Positions 7,944 through 15,696 of a DNA stretch of 64,000 nt are shown here, piece by piece. The position numbers were made by a program, and so were the translations under genes. The notes beneath the pieces were generated by a model that was given only the letters and a program-made list of their open reading frames with translations, searched no databases and was not told the origin of the DNA. Every line of letters starts with the position of its first letter. Position 1 is the stretch's first letter. The stretch is from Pelagibacteraceae bacterium AG-447-E22 (lineage in GTDB: Bacteria > Pseudomonadota > Alphaproteobacteria > Pelagibacterales > Pelagibacteraceae): positions 1 to 64,000 of the forward strand of contig QCQC01000002.1 in the NCBI GenBank assembly GCA_003212295.1. The letters are read 5' to 3'.

Positions 7944-9083
7944 ATGAATTTTGAAGCTTCAAGGGCTAAGGCCTTAGACAAATTAAATTATTTTGTAGAA
8001 AATAATCTTTCAGAATACTCTAAACTTAGAAATTTTGATTTTGGACCAGAAAATAGATCCAATATTTCTTGTTTATCTCCTTACATTACTCACGGAATTA
8101 TTAGTGAAAAAGAAGTAATTGAAAAATCACTTGGTAAATTTTCTTTCTCAAAAAATGAAAAGTTTATACAAGAAGTTTTGTGGCGTACATATTGGAAAGG
8201 TTGGTTAGAATTAAGACCAAATGTTTGGTCAGATTATTTGATAGAATTAAATAAAATCAGTGAAGATTTTCAAAAAAATCAGAATTACATTAATGCTGTA
8301 GAAGGAAAAACTAACATTGAATGCTTTAATAAATGGGTAAATGAGCTAAAGGAAAACAACTATTTACATAATCACACAAGAATGTGGTTTGCTAGTATTT
8401 GGATTTTTACTTTAGAACTACCTTGGCAATTAGGTGCAGAATTTTTTATGCAACATCTTTATGATGGAGACGCTGCATCAAATACTCTTGGATGGAGATG
8501 GGTCGCTGGTATTCAAACTCAAGGAAAACATTATTTGGCAAGTGAATGGAATATAAAAAAATTTACTAATAATAGATTTAATAATGTTAAATTAAATGAA
8601 AATGCTCCTCCAAAAGTATCTCAAAGAACTTACCCAGTCATAAAAAAAGATTTTAATAATCCACAAAATATAGAGGATAAAAATCTATTAATTTTTGAGA
8701 ATAATCTCTCTTTTGAAATCACTGATTTTCAAAATAATAAATTTAAAAAAATTTATTTAATTTCTAATAAAAATGAAAATAGGTCTATAAAACTTAGTGA
8801 AAAAGTAGTAAAATTTAAATCTTTATTAATCGAAGACCAAGAACAAAGATTAAAAGCTATGTCTATTGATTGTGAAGTCATAGATATAAGTGAAATTAAA
8901 AAAAATGTAAATTGTTATAGTTTATATCCAACAGTGGGTGAAAACTTAGACTATCTAAATTCAAATAATATAAAAATAGATTTTTTATATAGAAAACTTG
9001 ATCAGTATTCTTGGCAATATTGTAATAAAGGTTTTTTCAATTTTAAAAATTATATTCCTAAAATAATTTCAACTTTCAATTAA
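7944..9083 (+). CDS. Short photolyase-like flavoprotein: N-terminal FAD domain, C-terminal alpha/beta extension
   Basis: This 379-residue protein starts directly in the photolyase/cryptochrome FAD-binding domain and lacks the usual N-terminal antenna domain of about 130-200 residues. Recognisable FAD-domain motifs are SCLSPYITHG (42-51), EVLWRTYW (77-84), LHNHTRMWFAS (141-151) and DGDAASNTLGWRWVAG (174-189). From about residue 236 to the end it carries a region with alternating strand- and helix-like segments (LLIFENN, KKIYLISN, DCEVIDIS, KGFFNFKNYIPKI), possibly Rossmann-like. Photorepair or blue-light sensing are both possible. It opens the light-linked island and converges on the DUF2256/photolyase operon. 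Confidence 0.75.
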   Translation: MNFEASRAKALDKLNYFVENNLSEYSKLRNFDFGPENRSNISCLSPYITHGIISEKEVIEKSLGKFSFSKNEKFIQEVLWRTYWKGWLELRPNVWSDYLIELNKISEDFQKNQNYINAVEGKTNIECFNKWVNELKENNYLHNHTRMWFASIWIFTLELPWQLGAEFFMQHLYDGDAASNTLGWRWVAGIQTQGKHYLASEWNIKKFTNNRFNNVKLNENAPPKVSQRTYPVIKKDFNNPQNIEDKNLLIFENNLSFEITDFQNNKFKKIYLISNKNENRSIKLSEKVVKFKSLLIEDQEQRLKAMSIDCEVIDISEIKKNVNCYSLYPTVGENLDYLNSNNIKIDFLYRKLDQYSWQYCNKGFFNFKNYIPKIISTFN

Positions 9084-9301
9084 AACCACCTGAACATTCC
9101 AATAATGCCAGCTGTTGCATAAAAGAATTGTAAAAATAATATTCCTCTATGGCCACCCCTATAAGCCCAAATTCCAATTAAGATTGCAGATATAAGTAAT
9201 AAGCAAAAACCAAAAAACTCTATACCAATATTCATTGCTACAAATAATGAATACAATATTGCGGTAATAACCCCTGCCCATTCAAAAATTTTATTATTCA
9301 T
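9080..9301 (-). CDS. Small membrane protein of unknown function
   Basis: This 73-residue protein has two to three hydrophobic helices separated by a short AYRGGHRG loop and ends in GMFRWF. I do not recognise the family with confidence. The layout slightly resembles the end of PnuC-type transporters, but it is too short to be one. Its ATG overlaps the stop of the upstream amidotransferase (ATGA), so it is the last gene of the four-gene minus-strand operon headed by the 496-residue photolyase. Its 3' end overlaps the convergent short photolyase by 4 nt. Confidence 0.6.
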   Translation of the reverse strand: MNNKIFEWAGVITAILYSLFVAMNIGIEFFGFCLLLISAILIGIWAYRGGHRGILFLQFFYATAGIIGMFRWF

Positions 9302-10017
9302 AAAAGTTTTTTAAAATTAATATAAAGAATCTTAGAATAATTATTCATATCTGTCATATTATCTTTTGCAGATTGATCAAATTTTTCTAATGCTCCATCA
9401 CCTAATTGATCCTCTAAAGCTTTTTTATATTCTGGCACACATCCCCATTCATTGACCGTTGTATCCTTTATTTCAATATGAAATTGAATTCCATAAGCGT
9501 GATCTTTATATTTAAAAATTTGATATTTAGTAACAGGTGATGAGGCTAACAAAGTAACATCTTTATTATTTTCTATTCCTTGAACCTCATATGAGTGCCA
9601 TTGCAAACTTTTAATTTCATCAGGAAATTTAGAAAATAAATTATCTCGATTTTTTTCTTTGGTAAAATTGATATTCATCATACCAATTTCAGCTGGACTA
9701 GACTTTACAACTTGACCTCCAACTACTTCACCTAGTAACTGACAACCTAAACAAAAACCTAAATAAGGTTTTTTTAAATCAACAACAAACTCTTTAATTT
9801 TTTTTTTTTCTTCAATTAACCAAGGATATTCTTTTTCCATATAAGTATCCATTGGACCACCCATACAAAACATCCCATCAAATTTACTTAAATCATTTGG
9901 GATTTTCTCACCCTCATCTAGCTCAATTGTAGTGAGATTTAATCCATCAGCTAACATAAGATCTTTTATGTAACCAGGATCTTCAATTTTAATGTGTTGT
10001 AAAATTATTATGTTCAA
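9298..10017 (-). CDS. Class I glutamine amidotransferase-like protein (GATase1)
   Basis: This 239-residue protein has the GATase class I triad: nucleophile Cys89 in GFCLGCQ and His181/Glu183 in QFHIEI. The oxyanion-side MGGPMDTY is at about residues 52-59. It resembles stand-alone GMP-synthase-like amidotransferases. These may hydrolyse glutamine or gamma-glutamyl amides for an unknown partner. No synthase domain is fused to it. It sits 5 nt after the DUF2256 gene and overlaps the next membrane protein, so it belongs to the photolyase operon. Its substrate is unknown. Confidence 0.8.
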   Translation of the reverse strand: MNIIILQHIKIEDPGYIKDLMLADGLNLTTIELDEGEKIPNDLSKFDGMFCMGGPMDTYMEKEYPWLIEEKKKIKEFVVDLKKPYLGFCLGCQLLGEVVGGQVVKSSPAEIGMMNINFTKEKNRDNLFSKFPDEIKSLQWHSYEVQGIENNKDVTLLASSPVTKYQIFKYKDHAYGIQFHIEIKDTTVNEWGCVPEYKKALEDQLGDGALEKFDQSAKDNMTDMNNYSKILYINFKKLL

Positions 10018-10022
10018 TAATC

Positions 10023-10151
10023 TTAACTTAGCTTAGAACACTTCTTAGAACAATATTTTACTCTTTCCCAATTTAATCTCCATTTCTTACGCCAAACAAA
10101 AGGCCTTTTACAAACAGGACAAATTTTTGAGGGAAGATTTTCTTTTTTCAC
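10023..10151 (-). CDS. DUF2256 small zinc-ribbon-like protein
   Basis: I read this 42-residue gene by hand. The protein begins [20 protein letters not shown] and continues with KKWRLNW and VKYCSKKC, so it has CPVC (Cys11, Cys14) and CSKKC (Cys34, Cys38) pairs that can bind one zinc ion. This is the DUF2256 pattern, a family that I recall being frequently encoded beside photolyase/cryptochrome genes. The GTG start shares its G with the stop of the upstream 496-residue photolyase (TAGTG), implying translational coupling. The function is unknown. A role as a partner or maturation factor of the photolyase is an inference from position only. Confidence 0.8.
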   Translation of the reverse strand: MKKENLPSKICPVCKRPFVWRKKWRLNWERVKYCSKKCSKLS

Positions 10152-11641
10152 TAAATTGTATTTTGTTTAATAAATTTATCCGCAGCTGACAAAATCAATT
10201 TTTTTCTATCAGTTTTCATTTTATCAAAAATTCTAACCATCATTGAAAGTCTTGGATTTTTCAAAAAAAATTTTCTATTGCGATCAATAAATCTCCAATA
10301 AAGTCCATCCATTGTGTTGCACCATTCACCTTTTTTAAAATCCATCATTTTCATAAAATAACTTGATCCACATATATAAGGTTTAGTAGCAAATATTCCT
10401 CCATCACTAAACAATCCCATTCCATAAACATTAGGCACCATTACCCAATCTGAAGAATCTACAAACATCTCCATAAACCATTTATAAACAATGGTAGGTT
10501 TTATTTCACAAAGATTCATAATGTTAGATAAAATCATTAATCTTTCAATGTGATGAGACCATCCATAATTTAAGGCATTCTTAATTGCATAATCAAGAGG
10601 AGGTAATCCAGTTGTGCCCTCATACCAGGATTTTTTCATTTTTCTATTTTGTTTAAAAAAGTTTCCAGTTTCTATTTCGTTTGAATAACTTTGATAAATT
10701 CCTCTCATAAACTCTCTCCAACCAATTACCTGACGTATGTAACCCTCAAGTGAATTTAATCTTATCTTTTTACTTTTGTGAAATTCTAAAACTTTTTTAA
10801 TAATAAATTCTGGGGTAATCAAACCTAAGTTAATGTATGGACTTAATGCGCTATGAAATAAGACATTATCTTTTTGATCAACAGCATCCTCATAATCTCC
10901 AAATAAATTTGATTTTTCTTTAATAAAAAAATTTAAAAGCTTGATGACATCATTATATTCAGTAGCGAACCAAAAATTATCAGTTTTCCCTGGATGATCT
11001 TTGAATAATTTTTCAATAATTGGTTTTAACTTTTTAGTATGATTAGTTTCATTTATTTTTGGAAATTTTGGAATTGAAATATTTTTTGGTAATTTATTTC
11101 TATTATCTTCATCAAAGCTCCATTTACCCCCAATTGGGTTTCCATCTGAACCCATTAAAATCCCTGATTTTTTTCTGACATCTTTGTAAAAAGTTGCCAT
11201 GAACGGTTTTTTTGATTTAGATAAATATTGTTTAAATTCCTCTCTTGAATTTAAAAACATTGGAGTTTGTACAACATTCCATTTTATTTTTTCTTTTTTA
11301 AGGAATTGATTTATTTTTTTTTCAAAAAATTTATCTTCAACTTCAAAACTTGAAATCTCTTTAATTTTTTTTGAAATAATTACTTTTTTTAATTTTTTTA
11401 AATAATCATCTTTAAATTCTTTATCCTCAATTTTAATATACTCTAATTTAAATCTATTTCTTTTAAGACTATCTGCATGTGAACGCATTGATGATAAAAA
11501 AAGAAGTATTTTTTGTTTATGATGTTTTTCATACGTACATAATTGGTAATCTTCAGCCATAAAAAATAGGTGATCCTTTTTGAAGCGGTCCAAGTATTTT
11601 GATGGAAATAATTGATTACCCAGTATAAAAAATAACTTCAT
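10151..11641 (-). CDS. Cryptochrome/photolyase family protein of the FeS-BCP / (6-4) photolyase type
   Basis: This 496-residue protein begins with [17 protein letters not shown], the N-terminus typical of the bacterial PhrB-like group related to (6-4) photolyases. Later motifs include [39 protein letters not shown] and [13 protein letters not shown]. It should bind FAD and use light to repair UV lesions or to sense light. The C-terminal region normally carries four Cys for a 4Fe-4S cluster. Here Cys378, Cys424 and Cys441 remain, but the expected CxxC is replaced by a KKGEW stretch. It heads an operon with DUF2256, the amidotransferase and a small membrane protein. Confidence 0.85.
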   Translation of the reverse strand: MKLFFILGNQLFPSKYLDRFKKDHLFFMAEDYQLCTYEKHHKQKILLFLSSMRSHADSLKRNRFKLEYIKIEDKEFKDDYLKKLKKVIISKKIKEISSFEVEDKFFEKKINQFLKKEKIKWNVVQTPMFLNSREEFKQYLSKSKKPFMATFYKDVRKKSGILMGSDGNPIGGKWSFDEDNRNKLPKNISIPKFPKINETNHTKKLKPIIEKLFKDHPGKTDNFWFATEYNDVIKLLNFFIKEKSNLFGDYEDAVDQKDNVLFHSALSPYINLGLITPEFIIKKVLEFHKSKKIRLNSLEGYIRQVIGWREFMRGIYQSYSNEIETGNFFKQNRKMKKSWYEGTTGLPPLDYAIKNALNYGWSHHIERLMILSNIMNLCEIKPTIVYKWFMEMFVDSSDWVMVPNVYGMGLFSDGGIFATKPYICGSSYFMKMMDFKKGEWCNTMDGLYWRFIDRNRKFFLKNPRLSMMVRIFDKMKTDRKKLILSAADKFIKQNTI

Positions 11642-11668
11642 AGTTAAATATAACGAATAAAATTTTTT

Positions 11669-12379
11669 ATGTCAGGAAAATATCTTATTTTTGGTGCGAC
11701 AGGTTCAATCGGATCTAGCTTAGCTGATCAACTGGTAAACTCAGGAAATTCTGTTCATTTAGTTGGAAGAAATGAAAATGAAACAAAAAGTATTTCGGAA
11801 AAACTTGGTTGTACTTTTACTATTGCCGATGTTTTAGAAGATGGATTTATTGAAAAGGTTAAAAATGACATTTCAGATATAAAAGGTATTGCTTATTGTG
11901 TTGGTTCAATAGATTTAAAACCTTTGAGAATGGTTAATGAAAATGATTTTAATAAATGTATGAAATTAAATCTCTATTCGGCAGTTGAAGTTATTAAAGG
12001 TTATCAAGAAAATTTAAAAAAAAATAAAGGTTCTATAGTTTTATTCTCTACAGTAGCAGCACAAAGAGGATTTACTAATCATACGATAATTGCTTCGGCT
12101 AAAGCAGCTGTTGAGGGATTAACTGTTTCATTAGCTGCTGAATTTGCTCCAAATATTAGAGTTAATTGTATTGCACCAAGTTTAACTAATTCAAAGATTG
12201 CAGAACCAATGCTGAAAAATAAAGCATTATCAGATGGAATAGCGAAAGCTCATCCTTTAAAAAGATTGGGTGAAGGAAAAGACTCGGCTTCACTTGCAAA
12301 ATTTCTCATTACTGATGATAGTTCATGGGTTACTGGTCAGATTATTGCCGTTGATGGTGGTAGATCAAAACTTTCTTAA
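11669..12379 (+). CDS. Short-chain dehydrogenase/reductase (SDR) family protein lacking the catalytic Tyr
   Basis: This 236-residue Rossmann-fold protein has a nucleotide-binding motif GATGSIGSS (9-17), a serine region FSTVA (126-130) and AVDGG near the C-terminus. The active-site YxxxK is altered. Lys145 is kept in SAKAAVEG, but the Tyr position is Ile141. I recall a related SDR subgroup with a similar N-H-x-x-I-A-x-A-K pattern, so this may be a family trait rather than decay. Either catalysis is modified or the protein binds nucleotide for another purpose. It is divergent from the photolyase operon by only 27 nt and runs into the sugar dehydrogenase with a 1-nt gap. Confidence 0.85.
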   Translation: MSGKYLIFGATGSIGSSLADQLVNSGNSVHLVGRNENETKSISEKLGCTFTIADVLEDGFIEKVKNDISDIKGIAYCVGSIDLKPLRMVNENDFNKCMKLNLYSAVEVIKGYQENLKKNKGSIVLFSTVAAQRGFTNHTIIASAKAAVEGLTVSLAAEFAPNIRVNCIAPSLTNSKIAEPMLKNKALSDGIAKAHPLKRLGEGKDSASLAKFLITDDSSWVTGQIIAVDGGRSKLS

Positions 12380-12380
12380 A

Positions 12381-13445
12381 GTGAGTAAATTTTTTATTTC
12401 CATATTTTTATTTTTAGTTTCTATAAATGTTTCATTTGCAGAAAATCTTATTTTTAAAAAAATTGTAGATTTAAATGACCCATGGGGCTCTACATTCATC
12501 AACAATAATAAACTATTGATTACAGAAAAAAGTGGGAAAATTAAAATGATTAGTCTTAATTCTAAAAAAATCTCTGAAGTTAATCATAATCTTAATTATC
12601 TAGAGCATGGTCAGGGAGGTTTGTTAGATATTCTGTTTAAAGATGGTTTTGTTTATATTTCATATTCAGAAAATAGAGGAAGTGGAAAAACAAGTACTTC
12701 AATAGCTAAAGCAAAATTTGATGAAAAAAGATTAAATTTTAAAAATATTTTTCAGGCAAACCCTCCCATTAACTCAGGATATCACTTTGGATCAAGGTTG
12801 GCGATTAAAGATAATTTCTTATTTGCTTCAGCTGGTGAAAGAGGTGAAGGAATGATTGCTCAGGATCCAACAAAACATCCTGGAAGTATTATTAGAATTA
12901 ATATTGATGGGAGTATTCCTAAAGATAACCCAAAATTTCTAGGAAAATCTGACTGGCAACCAGAAATTTATCAAATAGGAATTAGAAATCCTCAGGGTTT
13001 AACTTTATCTTCATTTGATAAAAAAATTTATATGAGCAACCATGGTGCAAGAGGTGGTGATTGGTTTGGTGAAGCAAAAAAAGGTGAAAACTATGGATGG
13101 AAAATTCTAGGGTGGGGAGGTACAAATTATTCTGGTATTCCAATTGGTCCAAAATGGAAACCAGGTTTTACAAAAGCAATACATTATTGGGTACCTTCAA
13201 TTGCTACAAGTGCAATAACTATCTACAAGGGTAAAGAATTTAGTGATTGGAATGGACATGCGTTAGTTACCTCACTTAAAGACCAATCCTTAAGAAAACT
13301 AATTTTCAATGATCTATCAAATGTTAAAGAAGATATTATCTTTAAAAATGAAATAGGAAGAATAAGGGATATACAAGTGCATCCAAATGATGGAAAAATT
13401 TATTTTTTAGCAGGAGATAGTTTATGGCTGATGGAAAAAAGTTAA
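12381..13445 (+). CDS. PQQ-dependent sugar dehydrogenase (glucose/sorbosone dehydrogenase family), exported
   Basis: The 354-residue protein has a signal peptide from the chosen GTG start (basic VSKFF, hydrophobic core, cleavage near SFA-E), followed by a six-bladed propeller. Family motifs include DPWGSTFI, EHGQGGLLDILF, YHFGSRL, AGERGEG, HPGSIIRIN, GIRNPQGLT, NHGARGGDWFGE and GENYGWKI. A longer upstream frame exists, but it would run 37 codons back through the SDR gene and destroy the signal peptide. The enzyme should oxidise aldoses in the periplasm with PQQ. No PQQ synthesis gene is present in the window. Confidence 0.88.
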   Translation: MSKFFISIFLFLVSINVSFAENLIFKKIVDLNDPWGSTFINNNKLLITEKSGKIKMISLNSKKISEVNHNLNYLEHGQGGLLDILFKDGFVYISYSENRGSGKTSTSIAKAKFDEKRLNFKNIFQANPPINSGYHFGSRLAIKDNFLFASAGERGEGMIAQDPTKHPGSIIRINIDGSIPKDNPKFLGKSDWQPEIYQIGIRNPQGLTLSSFDKKIYMSNHGARGGDWFGEAKKGENYGWKILGWGGTNYSGIPIGPKWKPGFTKAIHYWVPSIATSAITIYKGKEFSDWNGHALVTSLKDQSLRKLIFNDLSNVKEDIIFKNEIGRIRDIQVHPNDGKIYFLAGDSLWLMEKS

Positions 13446-14488
13446 TTCAAATTTTATTAATTTTAATTGGAATTTTTTTAAATAATTGTTTAAGTATTGC
13501 AATGGAGAAACCTTATCACCATCTTCCAGATGGAACTTTTAGAAACCCTGAGGGATCTCCTGTAAGATCAAAAGATGTAAAATTTTCATACAGAACATTT
13601 ATTAAAGAAAAAAAGAAAATTGATATTACTGTTCCAAAAGATCATGTCATCGATAAAAAAATTGTTAAAGAAAATTTAGAGAAATTTAAAGATGATGATT
13701 ATATTGCTTGGATAGGGCATGCTACATTCTTAATTAAATTAGGTGAGACAACTATTATTACAGATCCAGTTTTTTCAAAAAATGCAGGACCTTTGATATT
13801 TGGACCAAAGAGATATGTCGAGCCAGCTATTCAGTTAAAAGAAATTCCAAAAACAGATGTATTTCTGCTTACTCATAATCATTATGACCACCAAGATATG
13901 TCAACTATTAGAGGATTTCCTTATAAAGATGCAAAGGTTTTGCTCCCACTTAAGCTTGGTAAATATTTTCAAAGATACAAAGATGTAAATGAAATGGATT
14001 GGTATGATGAAATAAAAATTAACAATGATTTAAAAATTACATTATTGCCTGCGGTTCATTGGTCAAAAAGAAGTTTAACAGATATGAACAAAACCCTTTG
14101 GGGAAATTTTTTAATTGAATATAAAAATAAAAAAATATTGTTTGCGTGTGATACTGGCTATGGAAATATTTATAAAGACTTAGGTAAAAAATACGGACCA
14201 ATTGACCTAACGATGATCAATATTGGGGCCTATGATTTTAGACCGATGTTTGAAAAATCAATTTATCATACTACACCTGAAGAGGCACTAAAAGTTGCCC
14301 AAGATTTAAGGAGTAAAAAAGTTTTAGGAACTCACTGGGGTACTTTTGTATTATCTTTAGAACCTATAATGGAACCTCCGTTAAGATTTAAAGCTAGTGC
14401 GGAAAAATATGGTTTTAAAAAAGAGGATGCTATTATTTATAAAATTGGTGAGTTTGGATCGTTAAAAAAATTACTTAATTACAATTAG
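13424..14488 (+). CDS. MBL-fold metallo-hydrolase (NAPE-PLD/UlaG-like), exported or lipoprotein-like
   Basis: This 354-residue protein has an N-terminal hydrophobic segment with a Cys at position 22 (LNNC), a weak lipobox. The metallo-beta-lactamase motif HNHYDH at 151-156 gives the HxHxDH zinc ligands. IGHATFLIKL (98-107), DPVFSKNAGP and a later ACDTGYG and GTHWGTF complete the fold. It resembles NAPE-phospholipase D-type hydrolases (COG2220), suggesting a phosphodiester lipid or lactone substrate. It overlaps the sugar dehydrogenase by 22 nt, so the two are probably coexpressed in the envelope. Confidence 0.85.
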   Translation: MADGKKLIQILLILIGIFLNNCLSIAMEKPYHHLPDGTFRNPEGSPVRSKDVKFSYRTFIKEKKKIDITVPKDHVIDKKIVKENLEKFKDDDYIAWIGHATFLIKLGETTIITDPVFSKNAGPLIFGPKRYVEPAIQLKEIPKTDVFLLTHNHYDHQDMSTIRGFPYKDAKVLLPLKLGKYFQRYKDVNEMDWYDEIKINNDLKITLLPAVHWSKRSLTDMNKTLWGNFLIEYKNKKILFACDTGYGNIYKDLGKKYGPIDLTMINIGAYDFRPMFEKSIYHTTPEEALKVAQDLRSKKVLGTHWGTFVLSLEPIMEPPLRFKASAEKYGFKKEDAIIYKIGEFGSLKKLLNYN

Positions 14489-14748
14489 CTATCTAATAAT
14501 TTTTTTTTAGCTTTTTCAAATTCTTCCTGAGTTAAAACACCATCTTTTAAAAGATTGTTTAATTTGTCAATTTCCTCACTTAAATTTTTTTTATTATCAA
14601 GAGAATTTTCATTCTCATCATTTTTTAAATTTGCTTCCTCCTTAAGTGCGCTTTTAGCCTCTGACCCTTTCATTATCGCACTAACACCTAAATAAAGTAC
14701 AAAAGCAAAAATTGGTATAACAAGACCAAAAAAAATTATTTTTTCCAT
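14485..14748 (-). CDS. Small membrane protein with C-terminal SHOCT-like domain
   Basis: This 87-residue protein has one N-terminal membrane helix (about residues 3-23), a charged asparagine-rich linker, and a C-terminal IDKLNNLLKDGVLTQEEFEKAKKKLL. That segment matches the short SHOCT oligomerisation motif often found at the ends of membrane proteins. The function is unknown. It lies 3 nt after a second small membrane protein and overlaps the end of the MBL hydrolase by 4 nt in convergent orientation. Confidence 0.7.
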   Translation of the reverse strand: MEKIIFFGLVIPIFAFVLYLGVSAIMKGSEAKSALKEEANLKNDENENSLDNKKNLSEEIDKLNNLLKDGVLTQEEFEKAKKKLLDS

Positions 14749-14751
14749 TAA

Positions 14752-14955
14752 TTAATCTTCATCGTCCTCTCTCCAATTTTTTTCGTACATTAACCAAGCA
14801 GCATATATTACTGAAAATGTTCCTGCAATCATACCATAATCAAATCCAGTTTGCTGATCATATAAGTACCAACCTAGTTGAGTTGCTCCTATGGGAGGTA
14901 TTGTAAGAATGGCCATAATAATTGCAATCCTGTAAGGGTATTTAGGTTTTTTCAT
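14752..14955 (-). CDS. Small two-helix membrane protein, unknown function
   Basis: This 67-residue protein has a basic KKPKYPYR N-terminus, two hydrophobic helices (about 9-28 and 39-56) and an acidic C-terminus (WREDDED). This gives a clear inside-positive topology at the start. I do not recognise a family. It is 3 nt upstream of the SHOCT-like gene, and both are probably cotranscribed. The start is supported by a good hydrophobic N-terminus, though there is no strong Shine-Dalgarno sequence. Confidence 0.6.
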   Translation of the reverse strand: MKKPKYPYRIAIIMAILTIPPIGATQLGWYLYDQQTGFDYGMIAGTFSVIYAAWLMYEKNWREDDED

Positions 14956-14984
14956 AAAATAATTTTACAACAAAAAACTATAAT

Positions 14985-15665
14985 TTAAGATTTAGATCTA
15001 AATATGTGACTAAATACACCTGACCAAATTAATTCATAGTTACAACTATCTAAAAACTTAAATGTTTTATTTTCTTTTATATTTTTATCATGAATTTCTA
15101 CACAAATTAATTCAGGTTTATGTTTATCAAAAGATAAACTTTGAAGAACTTTAAAATCTGCACCTTCGACATCAATGTCTAGAAGATCAATTTTTTTTTC
15201 TATTTTAGATTTTTTTAAAATTTCATCTAAAGTCAAAGCTTGTATTTTTTTTTCTTTAATTGGACCTTGGAAAACCTTTTTTGCTTGCTCATATTCAATT
15301 GTGCTTAACTGACTCAATTCTTTTTGATAATACATATTTAACGTTTCATGTTTATTTGAAATAGCAAAATTATAATTTAAATCTTTTGGCCTAAGATGAT
15401 TAAATAAATCAATTGAAAAACTATGAATATCTATATTTATTCCTTTCCAACCTTTTTTATATAATAAGAAAGTATTATTTCGATGTATTGGATGGTAACA
15501 ACCAGCATCAATAAAAAAACCATCATTCTTATTTTTGAAATAATCAAAGATTATTAAATCTTCCCCATCCATTGAATATGACTTTTTGGATATAAAATAT
15601 TTATGCTTAATATAAATATTATGAATAATATGTAATTTCTTTTTAATTATTTCATACATTTTCAT
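14985..15665 (-). CDS. FkbM family methyltransferase
   Basis: This 226-residue SAM-dependent methyltransferase has the FkbM signature: EDLIIFDYF, then FFIDAGCYHPIHRNNTFLLYKKGWKGINIDI (the SAM-binding region), then IDLLDIDVEGADFKVLQSL. The N-terminal stretch of about 30 residues is basic and aromatic. Members methylate glycans, lipids or secondary metabolites, and in marine bacteria they often sit among surface polysaccharide genes. Here it is alone, beside folD. Its substrate cannot be predicted. Confidence 0.85.
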   Translation of the reverse strand: MKMYEIIKKKLHIIHNIYIKHKYFISKKSYSMDGEDLIIFDYFKNKNDGFFIDAGCYHPIHRNNTFLLYKKGWKGINIDIHSFSIDLFNHLRPKDLNYNFAISNKHETLNMYYQKELSQLSTIEYEQAKKVFQGPIKEKKIQALTLDEILKKSKIEKKIDLLDIDVEGADFKVLQSLSFDKHKPELICVEIHDKNIKENKTFKFLDSCNYELIWSGVFSHIFRSKS

Positions 15666-15696
15666 AGAATAATTAAATTTGAGATTTTAGTAAAAT

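Noticed and set aside
12270-12380. 37-codon upstream extension of the sugar dehydrogenase
   Set aside because: It lies inside the SDR gene in another frame and would bury the signal peptide.
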